Shown: one piece after another, positions 33,023-46,182 of the stretch
How positions within the stretch are numbered: position 1 is the stretch's first letter
Layout of the letters: the number at the start of each line of letters is the position of its first letter
Assembly (NCBI GenBank): GCA_020081605.1
Contig: JAHREC010000062.1
Location: 3,653,758-3,717,757 of the forward strand
Reading direction: 5' to 3'
DNA: 64,000 bases
Source: Albifimbria verrucaria
Lineage: Eukaryota > Ascomycota > Sordariomycetes > Hypocreales > Stachybotryaceae
Program-made: the position numbers and the translations under genes
Notes under the pieces: model-generated
Seen by the model: only the letters and a program-made list of their open reading frames with translations
What the model was told of the DNA's origin: nothing
The model's database searches: none

Positions 33023-35726
33023 ATCGTGCATCAGATTTGGGCTAGTAAAGTAGCAGGTAATCTGGTACACAATTATATAGCAAACTTTTAATCCAACCTC
33101 AAAGTTACCATTGCGAATTGATTAAATGCTCATAAGCAAATGAGGAAGTTACTATAAAGTATTTCAGCTTTCTCCACAATGTGAGGACAGAAATTCCGTA
33201 GACCTGGCCCAGATATTTCAACTGTTAATCAACAATACAACGAAGAGTAAACGACAAGGCAACAGATCAAGCTAATTATAGATATTCTTCAAAGTTTCCC
33301 TTCACAAGGTCTTGTATCCTGATAGAAATTTCAAGATATGCGCGACTTTTCTCCTCCCATTGTATATCCGCGGACTGCTCAAACGAAGCTGTCATTGCTT
33401 ACTCCAAATACACTCGTCAATCTAATCCCTGGTCAGCATCAAGCCGTGAAACAGACAACTGAACCCAAAGGAGGTCTAACTCCACCATGGATGTCATTTC
33501 TCAAACCCATCTCGCTCATGATCGCTCTTGTCATTATGTAATTCCCTCGCTCTTGGCAATGCCTGTGTTTGGCCCGCTCCAGCGCCTTCCCTTCTTCACT
33601 CACGGGCTGAATATCATTGACAGAGCTTACACCAAGATTCGAGACTATCCGGCGCACCACAGAATACCATTCAATCTATCTGTATAGTGTTTTCCCATCC
33701 CCTATTCAAAGTGGTCAAGCAGACCGAAAAGCGGGACCTGCTCATCAACACTAGTGCCACCAAGATTGCCTCCTGTACAGAGTTGATGTAGAGATAACTT
33801 AGCTGTTGTTTTACTCCTTAAAGCTACTACCCTTCAAGCACACAATGTTTCTGCTGCGATGGCAGGATGTGCCCAAGTTTAGGGACGAAGGCGCCTTTAC
33901 AAAAACTCCACGTCAGACTGACAAATTACATTCCACACCTCCAGCCAAGCCTGTAACACCTACAACCTATATCCCAATTCATAGCCTCCAAACTATGTAT
34001 ACGTAGTGTTTATTCTCTGGGTTGTAGCTAATCACGCGTGTAAGGTGCCCGATGGGTGAAGTGTTGCCCGATTAAATGTGCCTACCCTATACTATATGGA
34101 GCATCACCCTGGCCCGCTTACATCAATCGTGTATGTGCTTGTCTATATGAACTACGGTGTTCGTAATCATGTGTCGCACAATGGTCTTAGACTTGGGTGA
34201 TATATCTAGCACTAATCGAAGAACTGGAAATATGTCTACTGGAGGCGCTGTGCCTGGCCCCAGATTTTGGGGTAACTGGGCTTGTGTTTGGAAATATTGG
34301 GTTGGAGTAGGTTAACCTCTGACCTTCTAAATGCTGGCCTGTGATGGCCAGCAAAGGAGTACTAAGGCTCTGTGTTTTAATTTGTCGAGGAATTCTTCAG
34401 GTGTTACCCGAAGATGATTTTCCAATGCGCTGCTGAGGTAGCATCTTTCACGAGGAATGGCGTGAAAGAGAAAACATACCACAAGATGATCTACATACAA
34501 CAATAGCAGACTTCAGAATGGAACCTTGTAGTTACCTGGAGTCCATTGAGTATTTGAAGCCCTATAGTCTCATGGAAATCAATAGTTTAACATCATCAGT
34601 AGAGAGGATAAGTGGCCCTCTGGTAGGTGATTATTTACCTCGTCCTCGATGCTCATTCTAATTGTGCCCTCAACGCTAACCCGTGCTAATAAATTAGGCT
34701 ATCATAGCCAAAACAACTTGATAAGAGAGAAGAAGCTCGATATCTCTTGAGGAATATGGCACATCATTGAATCCCTAGGGAGAGGGGCGCGGTTTGAATG
34801 GCTGGACTACAGGGTCAACATGGGGAGCAGGGTTTAGCCATTCCTCTATTGAAGGCCCTGGAAGTAGAATTGGTAGGTTGATCCTGCTCACCAATTGACA
34901 ACCAACACGTGGGACTTTGGCTTATTGTGGCTTGCTGCATGCTACCCCATTATCCGTTTGATGGTTAGCGGAGTCGATCATTGTGAGGCTCATTAGATGC
35001 CTTGCTCTGAGGCTTTCAGAGATCCCCTCGATTAATTGACCTGTCAACTACATAGATGTGGGGTGGTTACCTGTTTGAGTTCTTCGCCTACTGAAGGAGA
35101 CTTTTAACTGCCACCTCTCTGATCGGCCGATCTTCATAATTGAGTACTTTATCACCACCTAAGAAAGGAGGATAAACCTACTAGAGTACCCCAAATTGCT
35201 CTGCAAACTCCTGAAAACCCCGAGAAAATTATGGCGGGGTGTATATGCTCAGTCTTGTTCGTATCGACTTCATTGAGAAGGCGGAAATGCCCTGTTTTGG
35301 GGAGAGAGTTTGGTTCGAAATGGCTTTCCCAGGTCTGAAGGTAGCACGATGACTAGCTATTATTAATATGTCGCTCCATCCTGATGCATCTTCTCAAATC
35401 GCGAATCCAATATTTATCCTAATCCAGGTTAAATGTCTGGCCGCGTGCATAGTCTGATGATCCTACCCGCCATTGATGTGGCCTGTTAATATAGATTTGG
35501 TTCCATCGAGGCAACCCAGAGCTTAATCACCCGCATTGTCACAGCCAAAGATTGGTGCCCGCTCTTCTATACCATGTCTCTATCGCCACCTGTACTACCT
35601 GAAGCTTTGTTGAGGCTTAAAATGCAGAACAGCCTTTGAGCGTACATGATTTGGTTGCCGGACAGTTATATATCAGTGCATTGGCCTGGATATCTCTCCA
35701 TACCTGCGCATCAGTAAAATTTCAAG
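33023..35726. other. 2.7-kb intergenic region
   Basis: Only ORFs below 75 residues, without motifs. Much of it (34000-35700) has no ORF at all above 60 codons. No terminal inverted repeats or transposon remnants noticed. Confidence 0.45.
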
Positions 35727-37132
35727 ATGGCTACTATCTGCACTAGTTACAATCCTTCTGAGACTGAAACGGAGCGTTTCTGGGCCTCGGAGTACAGTAG
35801 ACCAACCCCTAGGATCGACGTTCCCGTTGGATTCCCGAAAGAACTTGTCTCACCATTAGCATGGAAAGGCTCCCAGATCCAGGACAAGGTATCTGAATGG
35901 AAACTAGATCTAACAGAGGAAGAGGTCTCTTGGATCAACACTGCGTTGGCAGACTTTGAAGGTCAGCTTAAATGATGCTCCACGTCCAAGTAATGATGCT
36001 AACTTTTGGCGCAAGCAAACTACGATGACCTCTCCTTGCTATCTTCGTCGACTTTTCCACTACCAGCTCCATTTTCCCAACGTCTCAGAAAACTTTCTGA
36101 TCAGCTTTACCAAGGAGTGGGGTTCCAGATCATCCATGGGCTAGATCCATCCATATACAGCCCAAAGCAGCGAATCATTGTATATGCAGGTGTTACTGCT
36201 CACATCTGCCCGCAGCGCGGATTCGTTGATGTGTTAGGCAAAGGTGTTGTCGGTAAGTAGATCATCAGTCGATGAGAAAGAGTGCAGCAGCTAAACAGAT
36301 GTGAATTCCCAGCTCATGTAGTCAACGTGCAAGCCGGGCAAAACGGCCCGGAGTCTACGGCTCCAGCTTTTAGCGACGTTCCCTTGGTACGTGTGTTGTA
36401 GAGTCCAGAGAGAACTGACTAACATTTTTATAAGGCTTTCCACACGGACAATTGCGAAATTATGGCATTCTACTACCTTGACACAGCTCTGCAGGAGGCC
36501 GAACTGTCCTAAGTAGCATATGGCAGACCTACAATGAGTTGGCGAAAAATCGGCCAGATACTCTACATACTCTAACCCAACCGTGGGTACTAGATACGTA
36601 TGTGTTCTATCATTTTTCTTCGTTGCCAGCATTAGTGCTTTGCTGACCAAAATTTCTGCCTAGCTTCAAACCATTTGAACTGCAACCGCCTCGTCACGTA
36701 CGACCCATTCAGAGAATTGACTCTGATAAGTTACCCATATTGTTCCGTTTCTCACGTTACCCCATGACTGGCTTTCAAAGAGAGCGCAATCCCAATCTCC
36801 CTGTGCCGACACAAGCCCAACTCGAAGCTGCAGACGCAATTCAATTCACAGCCATGAAGAACTCCATCACGTTACCCGTAGTCAAGGGAGACATGCTATT
36901 CGTCAACGACATGGCATTGTTCCATGCCCGCGAGGGGTTTGATGATGGTGGTATCCCGCTGAAAAGGCATCTGATCAAGATGTACTTCAGGGATCCGGAA
37001 CAAGGTTGGGGCATTCCTCCATCACTAGAAAAGGAGTGGGAATTACTTACAGCCCAAATCGCCCGGACGGCACAAGGGAAGAAACTTGGAACTACCTTTA
37101 CGAGCCAGGTTTGGAGGAACTGTCCATGTTGA
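35727..37132 (+). CDS. TauD/TfdA family Fe(II)/2-oxoglutarate dioxygenase
   Basis: ATG 35727. Five exons: MATIC...ALADFE|ANYDDL (intron about 35962-36015), then VGFQIIHGLDPS and YAGVTAHICPQRG, the metal ligands in LAFHTDNCEIMAFYYL (HxD) and the distal His/Arg block ALFHAREGF ... RHLIKMYFRDPEQGW. This is the full facial triad plus the 2-oxoglutarate-binding Arg. Further introns are near 36252-36297, 36388-36434 and 36598-36662. Breaks of one base near 36308-36310 and 36485-36489 (TALAGGRTVLSS is split) match the homopolymer pattern elsewhere. The family hydroxylates sulfonates, phenoxy acids and many secondary metabolites, so the substrate cannot be deduced. It lies next to a GNAT, a Zn2Cys6 regulator and an MFS gene. 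Confidence 0.82.
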
Positions 37133-37930
37133 ACGGGTAGAGCAGGGCACAATGCTCTAAGGAACATGTACCTGATATGTCCTTGGATACGATGACAGCA
37201 TGACACCTAAATAGTCTTCCAGGTGTTTCATATATCGAGATGGTGACCAAGGCGATATGGGCGGGCAAACCCAATCGACTTCCTCCAATGCTCAGGGAAC
37301 AAGGCATCGGTGGTACACGAGGCGCGATAGGGCAGCGGCAAGGTCTTAATCTCTTAACTAGGCTCTGGTATTTTGGGATGATCAGTTTAATATATTTTCT
37401 CGTCAGCTGAACCGTGGAGGCCAATTCCCTTTGTGACTGGTACAAATGTCTTCGCACATGAGCTTCACTCTTCAACTGATTTACGTAAAAATTACTGCTG
37501 GAGAGCTGATATTTCTCATTGCTTTTTCTAATGCAAACCGGCCGAGGACCACCATGCTACAGTCGTCCCTATGTACCGCCCCCTCACCTCAAGCCATGGA
37601 GGTGCTGGTGCATTGGAGAAGGATGTCAACCAATTGAAACCTGATAAACCCTGTCATGAGCCTCGTCTGCCTAAACCTCCAAGACCCAAGGTACGTCATA
37701 TATCACTCAGTACTCAGGCCTACATTGTTACCTGCGTCATTGATCGCCATTTTCTTGTGAATCTAGGTACTGCCAAGATGACAGGACGTGATATGGACTT
37801 AACACTTCATGGAGACATCACTACATTTCAAGCGATATGCATGTCCACATGGTTTGTTTGTCTCGCTTCTATAGCCTACCACGCCGCCCGTGCAGTTCTG
37901 CAGCCGAGTAGAGCCACCACTCCTCAGCAT
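37133..37930. other. Intergenic between TauD and GNAT genes (convergent)
   Basis: Shared 3' region of two convergent genes. No gene supported. Confidence 0.4.
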
Positions 37931-38662
37931 CTAGGCGCTAGAATTAACCCCTTCCTCAAACACCATCACTGTGCTCTCCAGCGTCTCCTCTTCGCCATCC
38001 ACTTGAACAACTTCAGTAGCAATCTTTTGAACTTAAGGTGCTCGTATAGTAGACGACCCATGGGACTTGAGCACAAAGTCACGGGCCAGCCTTTTTCTTG
38101 TGCAGTATGAAGGCCCCAGTTCACCAACATGGTGCCGGCTCCACGACGTCGAAAGTTGGGATGGACCACAAGAGTGGCCAGATTGACTTGCTCGTCGGCC
38201 CACTTGGCGAAATAGGTTTTGAACCGCTTCCCAGTTGCTTCCCTAAATGCCTCACAGCGCTTTCTGTTGGCGTCTTTTCTGTCGACCAGGATAGGATCTG
38301 TTTACACGTTCAAGATGAGACATTGCCGCACGGGGGATTGGGGCTTTACCTTGGCCAATTCCTGGGGTAAGAACTGCGAGATTCCACACTGCTAGCCCGA
38401 TTGGTCTGTCGCCCCATTCCGCAGAGCCTACAAGCACGTGGACCAGGAACTTATGAGGCTGCTCTATATAACTCTCGTACTCGAATCTGGTCCATGTGTA
38501 GTAGTCCTCCGGATACCGGTCCCGGTAAGGGAAACAATAATTGTCGTAAGGCTCCTCGGTAAATCCTTCGACATGGATCCGAGTTATGTCATTCAGATCA
38601 TCCTTCGTGGCGGATCTAAGGATGAAGCCGTCAGGCAGGAGAAGGGGCTGAGGTGCGTTCAT
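37931..38662 (-). CDS. GNAT-family N-acetyltransferase
   Basis: ATG 38662 (MNAPQPLLLPDG). The N-terminal GNAT pattern FILRSATKDDLNDITRIHVE is followed by KFLVHVLVGSAEWGDRPIGLAVW, and the acetyl-CoA-binding motif A by LVVHPNFRRRGAGTMLVNWG (R-R-x-G-A-G). The next segments are GWPVTLCSSPMGRLLYEHL and, after a one-base break in the A run near 38024, ATEVVQVDGEEETLESTVMV ending at 37931. A second discontinuity near 38280 (at AAAA) needs two bases or hides an intron. Related fungal proteins acetylate small amines or xenobiotics. Convergent with the TauD gene and divergent from the Zn2Cys6 regulator at 39027, about 365 bases away. Confidence 0.75.
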
Positions 38663-39026
38663 TGCTAGAAAATCTGTATTAACCCAAAGCTAGAAAGGCA
38701 ACCATACGTTTATCATAGCCTCCGTACAGAAAGTAGGGGCTTTAATGCCTTTTGTGAAGCAGGGCTGCGCCGAGGGGTTGTTGGGGAAACATGGCCACTC
38801 CGATTTCCTGAGCGGGAAGTGCGTAAGGCTGCGCTCTCTCCCACCGATCTCTACTCTGGGCCTAGCGCTGCTGCATGTCCAGCTCGGTTGGATCAGGGTC
38901 ATTGGATTTGCCGCCTTGCCATTGCCCTATCTTGGGGACCTGGCCTTGAAAATAAAGGGAAGCTGAGCCGCGACTGGACGCGGGCGCAGCATTGTCTCAA
39001 GACATGGTTCATCCGTACAACCCACC
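38663..39026. promoter_or_regulatory. Divergent intergenic region, GNAT and Zn2Cys6 regulator
   Basis: About 364 bases between two divergently oriented genes, so a likely shared promoter. I saw no convincing operator by eye. Confidence 0.35.
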
Positions 39027-41586
39027 ATGTCTTCCAATCCGTGGTCACAAGTTGAGCAAGCTCGCGAGGAGAGAGAAGACGCGACAGAAATCGACCCTGA
39101 TCCTTTGCTGGCCGATCCCTACATTGCTGGGTTTGTAGCAGGGTTTACGGCTGCAGGAGCCACCTTTCGTGTAAGTTCTGTTATTAGTCTCTTTACTTGT
39201 TATCCAGGCGGTCTGGCTTATGCTGTTGGCCGTGACAGGATCCACCGTCCCCACCGCTGCCGGGCCCGATATCTGCAGATGGCTCCTTGGCCTATACGCA
39301 AGATGACCCGGTGCAGCATGACACGCACGATCACTTCCCGTCACACCTAGTTCCGAACGTCGCCGAAACTGAGCCCCAGGGGTACAAACTGTCGTCAGAC
39401 TTTGCTTCTGCCCTTCTAGCGGCGGATCGCTTCCATCCATTTAACAATGGTGCTGTGTTCAACGCTTGGGATCCAATAGCAACTACTACATCAGAGAACA
39501 CCACAAGCTCCATTTCTCCACAGTTTATATTTCAGAACCTTCCATCGGCCGAGTCAAATGGATTGCAACATGATGCATCAACCGGGACAGATCGACAGTT
39601 ATCCCTCGGCAGCCTGGGCATGGATTATAATGAGATGGCTCTAGGATTGCCAACTATGGAACGCCAATTCTCGTCCGTTGACGATACGCTCCAATTGTCA
39701 CTGTTGAACCCCAGCATGCCTATTGAGGCTGGCGGTTTCCCAAGCGCCCACAGCTCCCGCTCTCAACAGGAACATGACTTGTTTAATCAAGCTGTGACAC
39801 TAATCAAGTCACAATCAAATGCCGCTCGACGGCCCAAACAAAAGAACATAGCGCATGATACTGTATGATATTATATTCCTTTTCCACAATCCAAGGCTGA
39901 CCAGTCGTGCATGAACAGCGCACCTCCAAGAAGGCAATCCCAGGGGTGCTGTTCAGATTATATATCGGGCTTACGGCTCGAATAGATCCAAGCTGAGTGG
40001 CGATTTGAGAGCTCGAACTGCTATGACGAGAAAGCTGGGCGCCTGCAAAGCCTGCCAGAAGAAGAAACAGCGCGTAGGTCGAAGCAACGCGTGGAAATAA
40101 GACCTTGAGCTAACTCAGTATAGTGTAATCAATCTTCTCTGGAGAAATATGTGCCCTGCGACAGATGCGCAAGGTTACCTGTGAGCGTTCTACCGGGACC
40201 TTGCTGTCGAATTGAGCTTGTCGATATCAAGCTGTTCAGGCTAGGTGAGTGACAGCACATGGCTCCTGGCTCAAGACCCAAACTAACAATATGCCCTGAT
40301 CCAGGAACGGCAGCAACACCATCCACGATCCAGGATTGGATCCTGCGACAAGAATCGATGAAAGACTTGGTGCTTGTAGGAGACCGGCAGGACTTTCTGG
40401 AGCCACCGCGGCAGCTGGCCATTGCGCACGACGTCACCGTGACTACTTTTACGGTGACCGTTTCACGCTTCCAACCGGGTGAAGGCGATGCTACTGGTTA
40501 TATATGGTCGGATGCAGCCGGCAATAAGAACGAGTATAAGCTACCGCCTTACTACATATCAGATATGGCCGAAGCTGCACAAAACATGCGCCGATACGTC
40601 CGAACAGCAAGAGCGGAATTCACTGGCGCACTCCTCACCAGCAGTAACCCAATAGTGCGAAAGACTTTTGAAGAAGCAGAAAGGTACTATGCGATATCAA
40701 AGGCATGTGATCCCTTATCTAATGCCATCTCTTACTATAACTGACGGGAGATGTAGAGCGGTCTAGTTGCTGGAGCTTTGATGTTTTGGTCAGCAACCCG
40801 TATGATTGAGCGGTTCTGGCTCATATGTGGCGCAGATTTGCTAGGAATACCTCCAATGGAGCACGATATTGGCCCTTGTCGTCGTAACCCCCATCTAGAC
40901 GCAATTCCGGTCACACCTATGATGGACACACAGCTTGATGAGCTTGCAATTAAGGAGGTCTTGATTCCCTTAGGCGCTAAACTTTTGCCACTCCTGAGAG
41001 ACAGAATTCTCAGCAAGAAGAAGGAGAATTGGTACGAGGTCTACCTTACCTCCTTCATCATCCTGCACAACGCCGAGCGAGTATTTGGCCATCTTGAGGA
41101 TTTCGGTCGGCGGTATGGTGTCACTGTAAGTATCCTGAGTATTCTGTTTCTCAGCATGGAAATACTGATACGCCGCACCTATAGCGCGAGCCAATGTCCA
41201 ATGACGAAGCCTCACTCAGCCACGGTTACTTTCATGCATGCAAGACAATACTGTCCTACTTCCATTTCGCTGCCGGTAGTGCCCTTCCCTTGTCTCTTGA
41301 TCGAATCACTCCCAAGACTACGCCGTTGGATGAACAGCAGCTGTCACACCTACGTGACATCAAAGCCGAGATGATCCGTCAAGGTTAGTCAATGCCTCTC
41401 CTATCCAAGGCTGTTCAGTTGGGCTTGGTGCTAACGTTTCAAGATGCTGAGTTAAAAACTCTGGGGAAAAAGTCCATGTACGAGGCTGAGTTGTACTGGT
41501 GTCACCAATTGCTGTATCCTGAATGGAAAGCAGACATGCCTCACTCAGGGACTTTTTGTATTTTACAGAGAAAGATCTCCTCGTGA
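39027..41586 (+). CDS. Zn2Cys6 transcription factor with internal zinc cluster
   Basis: ATG 39027 (MSSNPWSQVEQAREE). Exon 1 joins GATFR|DPPSPPLPGP across about 39174-39239. A long acidic/Ser-rich N-terminal region precedes the DNA-binding domain. The binuclear cluster is split by an intron (about 40074-40130): LGACKACQKKKQR|CNQSS then VPCDRCARL and PGPC. Downstream are a conserved regulatory region (VTTFTVTVSRFQP, AQNMRRYVRTARAEF, NWYEVYLTSFIILHNAERVF) and a terminal segment (YEAELYWCHQLLYPEW) with the stop at 41584-41586. A one-base break lies at the G run 39943-39946, just before the cluster. The zinc cluster in the middle rather than at the N-terminus is typical of a subset of fungal regulators. 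It probably controls the neighbouring TauD/GNAT/MFS genes (inference from position). Confidence 0.75.
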
Positions 41587-42315
41587 CTTGAGGTTGAATC
41601 ATCTCTTCAAAACATAAAGCAACAATGTACTATTTACTGTATCATGAAACCGTCTTATTCTATTCTAGTTTTTTAAAGTTGCAAAGATTCTATGTTATTC
41701 ACTGAAGTGTGGTATTAAGCATTGGATGTATCAGGGAGGTTTTTGTATCAACTGGAACCAGATGAAAACTTAAAGCTAGTTGTTCTTGTAGGAAAGCCTG
41801 ATAATGCTATTTGCATCTTGCTCCGGGGCTGTTATCAAGAGTTATATTAAGGTCGATGGTCCGGCCAACGGTCTCAACGATTAACTGGGCCTGCTGCCAC
41901 CGTTACTTTCGCTGAAAGTATGATCTGAAGTAGCTATTTGATCAAAGAGGTGGGGAACTGTGGTTTTGTCACTTTAGATTGTATGAACTAAAAATATCAC
42001 CAACGCACTGTCTGGCGGCTACATTTTAGTTCCAGCACCGCATTCAAGGGATTATCATAAGAAGTGGGTATTTACGTCTGTTGGTTGCCTTAACGCCTTT
42101 AAAGCTTTCCGGCTGATGTTGCTTGCACTAAATGTTGATGGACAGCTTCGAGTGAAATTTTCCTGATTGCGGTCCGAACACCTCAAGATGTATTATTTCT
42201 AAGACCCATCTAGCAAAGTCACCTCAATAATTCCCTTATACACCCTAAAGCCCACCGACAGCTCGTGGATTATTGTTTTAGAGACATGGTATGAAGCTGA
42301 ACCATATACTCCCAT
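41587..42315. other. Intergenic between convergent genes
   Basis: 3' regions of the regulator and the MFS gene. No gene supported. Confidence 0.45.
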
Positions 42316-44573
42316 CTATGATATGAATGCATGCACAGTTCGCGATCGAGACATCTCCTTAACGTACACACTGAATACCAGGCTAATGATCAGCACGGCA
42401 AAGGATATACCTGGCATTGTTAACACTAAATGTTATATGGTAAGCAGCGACTACCTACCAAATGCCGCCTGTGTGGCGTATATCAGCGCGTCTAGGATTT
42501 TCGATTGGACGTCGGCTGGGAGCTGCCGGATATAGTTGAGATCTTCTAGACTCTTGCGAATAATCTGAAGCGCTTTAGTTTGGCAACGTTTATGCTGTCA
42601 CGGAACGACTTACTTCTTCCGCGTTTTTATAATCCACAAGCTTAGCGACGAGTCGAGCCCTTACCAAAGTACCTTCGGCAGCAAGAGATATCGCGATCCC
42701 CAAATCTCCAGAGAGTGCCATTGCCATACCGAAGAATGCGTAGAGAAGAGCTTGATCTGTCTAGTTTTCAGCGCCTGAGTATGGAGGGTCACGGATAATG
42801 CATTCTTACCTCCGGGTTCCACTAAGGAAAGAAGAGCTACTAGCCACAAGCCTTCGGCAAACCCTTCTGTAGCCCCAATGAAGGTCAACACTGGCGCGTA
42901 CTCTGCTTGCTCTGGATCTATTCAACAGTTAGATTGGGCGACCGGGAGAATACAAATAATCTTCATTAGCTTACGAATCAGGCCCAGGGAGAGACATAGA
43001 TACAACACCAGATCAACGAGGATGTTTAACTGCAAAAATATTTTGAAGCCTCGGTACCGCCGAACCAAAATTCCACTGACAATGGTGCCAAGCGCTCGAC
43101 CAAAATAGATGCACGTTAGAGCCCAGTCACTAAAGGCTGATCCATTGTTAAATGATCGCGCCGCTAGATAAGTTCCGAAGCTAAAGCGAAGCTGCTTCTG
43201 GTTAGCAGAGTCTAGATACCCGAGTGTAAATGAAAATGACAATCTGACCTGATCAAATACAAACTTCATCGGAAGGGTGCACCCAAGCACAATGGCGATG
43301 TACTTGTGGCGAATGAATCTTTGCGGGACAATGGGAGTATCGGCAAGTTTTGTGTCGGCGTAATAGAAGGCAACGAACAGGATGGGAGTAACACCGAACA
43401 GAATAATCATCACCGGGTGATTCCATGGTATAACCTCACCCCCAAGTTCAGCGCAAAGAGTGGCGTTGCCACGGAGATTAGAAGGAGTCCAGCGGATAAG
43501 TACTCAATCTTTTGGACAGTGTGTGCCGAATTCGAAGGCCGCTTTTGGTGCAATGGTAAGGTAAAGTATAGGATGACCAGTGTGAGGGCCATTGCACAGA
43601 ATTCGAGGCCGAAAGTCCTTTAACGGTGAGTCCAATTCTCCCTATCTTGAATTATTGCCGGTGTCAGACTTACAGACGAAATCCAAAGCGATCTGTCATC
43701 GCGGCGCCGATGGGGCTTCCAAGCATGAGCCCTATAGTGCCACAGAAAATGATGGCGCTCGACCACAGGGGCAGTTCGTGAAGATGAACAAGGTCTACGT
43801 TGTCGGTTAAAGTCTACGCGTATGAGCGGAATGACAAAGCGTACCATTGATGACGACAACGGTGAGGAGTTCGATACCGGCCGAACCAGCTCCTACAATT
43901 ACTCTCGACAAGGCAACATGCCAAAGCTTGCGGCTCAGCGAGCTCGTTCCTGTGTCAGCCAAATCGACGAAACAAATTCCCAATATACGTAGCGTACCAT
44001 AAGAAAAGGCCAAGAGAGAACATCGAGGCCGCAAACAAGAATGAGTTTCTGTGGCCATACACCTGTGCAGCATGACCATACTGAGTGATGGACATTAGAA
44101 TTGTACGAGTACAACGAAGCTAAACGCCTGGGGCGCGAGTGACTGTACTAGTGGAGCAGAGGAAGATTCCGTTACAAGAAAGCCGAGGACGAGCCATCTG
44201 GCATTGTTGAATTCGTGCAGGCTCACAGCTTCGTTTGTTAGCAAGCAAAGATAGAAAAAAAAAGAAAAGTGTGAAAAAGTGTTTAGAAGATAGGTCACCT
44301 ACCAATACGCTGGGAGTAATTCCCGATCATATAGCTGCCGTCGAAACGAATGATGAACTGACTGAGATGGGTTCAATAAATATCCGTAGTGATGGTCACC
44401 ATTACAAACCAGAGAAGTAGAGCAGGTAGTGCGTATAGTAGACGCCGCTTCCCATCGTCTGCCGGCGGGTCTCTAGGCTCCGAAGAGTCCAGCAATGCAT
44501 CAGAAACACTGCCGCGACGGCTCTCGGAGATGTCACCCGCCGATTCGACAGGGCTCGAGCGGGAATCGTCCAT
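42316..44573 (-). CDS. Major facilitator superfamily transporter (DHA2/VBA-like)
   Basis: ATG 44573 (MDDSRSSPVES), a Ser-rich cytosolic tail, then RLLYALPALLLWFVMV as the first membrane helix. Exon pieces in order: LHEFNNARWLVLGFLVTESS, SFLFAASMFSLGLFL, ALSRVIVGAGSAGIELLTVV, LPLWSSAIIFCGTIGLMLG-SPIGAAMTDRFGFR (the MFS G-x-P-IG and D-R-x-G-x-R loop), LVILYFTLPLHQKRPS, MIILFGVTPILFVAFYY, DWALTCIYFGRALGTIVSG, FIGATEGFAEGLWLVALLSL, IRKSLEDLNYIRQLP and a last helix ISFAVLIISLVFSVYV ending at 42316. About eight introns. The order fits 14-helix drug/basic amino-acid exporters. One discontinuity after the first helix (TGA near 44374) is unresolved. Position suggests export or uptake for the TauD/GNAT set. 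Confidence 0.75.
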
Positions 44574-46182
44574 AGCGTAATCGTATGAAATGAACGACCA
44601 GCCTAGATCTTCACGGCTGACGGAGCGTACTACCAGCTTCAAAGAATCTGCAGGATGATGTTGTTGGTCTGCCTCAGCGCCGATGTTTAAGAGCAACTCC
44701 TTGAGAGTGACAGTGGCAGTGGAAGGCTGTAGCGGTAACACCGCGGCAGAACATTGGAGCCTCAGGCCCCACCCTGGAAGCCTTGGCTGACGCTAATCTC
44801 CGGCCCGCACGTTGGGGTGCCGCGCTAGCCTTAAAAGGCAATCGGTGAGCCAGGCACGCCCTGTACCTTCAAGTACGTTATCACCCACCAATCCATGTTC
44901 CTGGCTTCTTTGCTCGCTCTTTTGTCTTTTCTTCTTTTTTCCTTTTTCCTTTTTTTTTTTTTGGGTCCCACTTTTGCTTAAAGAGATGCCTTTTTTTTTT
45001 TTTTTTGGGCAAAGTCGTCTATCTACCTTTTACCAAGACTCCTAGTTTCTAGGGCGTTGAGAGCCCTGTGGCTGGGCCCGGCTGTTATGGATATATGGAA
45101 AGTTCGGTAACTACCTTATTTAAGCTCCCCTGTATGGGACGGACAGGTACCTTATGTTGCTCAAGACATGTGGGACTGGCCCAAATCATCATCCCGATGA
45201 CTGCCACTCTGAGACCACGATCGCCCAGTCCTATACCTGACATTGGTAACCCCCAGAATCGTAGCACCGTGTGCCTTTCGGCCCTTGCAGCATCTGTCCT
45301 CTCATCGCGGCTAACTGCTGACGTGGCTGTGGCGCCGCCATGCGCCGCTATGGTGTCAAGAGCGTGCACCAGAAGGGCTGGCCGATTACTGTTTTAGGAG
45401 GCTCCCTCAAGAAGCTCCTCTCACGCCTCAATCAATTTCAAAGTCTTTGCCATTGGTTCGCTGCATCATGTAGAAGAAATGCCGTTGTGGATGACGACGC
45501 CTATAGACAATTGCGTGGCCAAGCAGTAGTTCATCATCTCCTTCGCTACGCTCTCGAACCATATTTTATGTTCTATTTCTACATTATACCTTCCAGAGTC
45601 GGGACAATAGGCTCTTGGCTTTCTCAGTATTCCTTTTTCCCTCTTTCTAATATCAATTCTGATATCCAGTCTTCTTGTCTTGCTGAATGCAATAATTCTA
45701 CGAATGCTCCAACTTCACTCGCTCATCTCTGCCATTTCTGATACTGTAATGACATCCTACGCGACCAACTCAAAATTCCATATTTTCTCTAAATACACAC
45801 GTCCGCTTAATATATAACGCAAATCACCAATAAAAATGGATAAACGTGTGCGACCGAACAAAGAAACTGCACAACGGGTGACTCCCGACCCTTGCAACAG
45901 CTATGATTCTGTTGGGTTCAGCGCACTTAATGTCGGCCAGTTTTTGCCATTTTGGGAAATCGGCGTGCATCTCTTTGGAGGCATAGCCTCACCTTTGCCA
46001 TTGCAGCGGACCACCGATTACCTAGAACACAAGTCCTGCCAAGCAGCGTATACAGAAAGAGGCATCGGGAAGCAGCACTACAGACCAACCTAAATTGAAG
46101 CGGAATAACCCTTTAATTACCATACTACGTGGACCACTCGACTTCAGAGGACTCGTGAGGCGGCACCGCCATCGAAGTCGGG
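44574..46182. other. Intergenic, includes long T tracts
   Basis: No gene supported. Contains the poly-pyrimidine/T tracts annotated separately and several short ORFs without motifs. Confidence 0.45.
44918..45006. repeat. Low-complexity T tracts
   Basis: A CT/T-rich stretch with uninterrupted T runs of 13 (44950-44962) and 16 (44991-45006). Likely nucleosome-excluding or simple-repeat DNA; run lengths are unreliable given the homopolymer errors elsewhere. Confidence 0.7.

Noticed and set aside
33023..35726. Possible transposon in the 2.7-kb empty stretch
   Set aside because: No terminal inverted repeats, target duplications or transposase-like sequence could be seen by eye.
37571..38110. 179-residue plus-strand ORF
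   Set aside because: Overlaps the GNAT gene in antisense over its second half and has no motifs.
39045..39440. 131-residue minus-strand ORF
   Set aside because: Antisense shadow of the Zn2Cys6 regulator's first exons.
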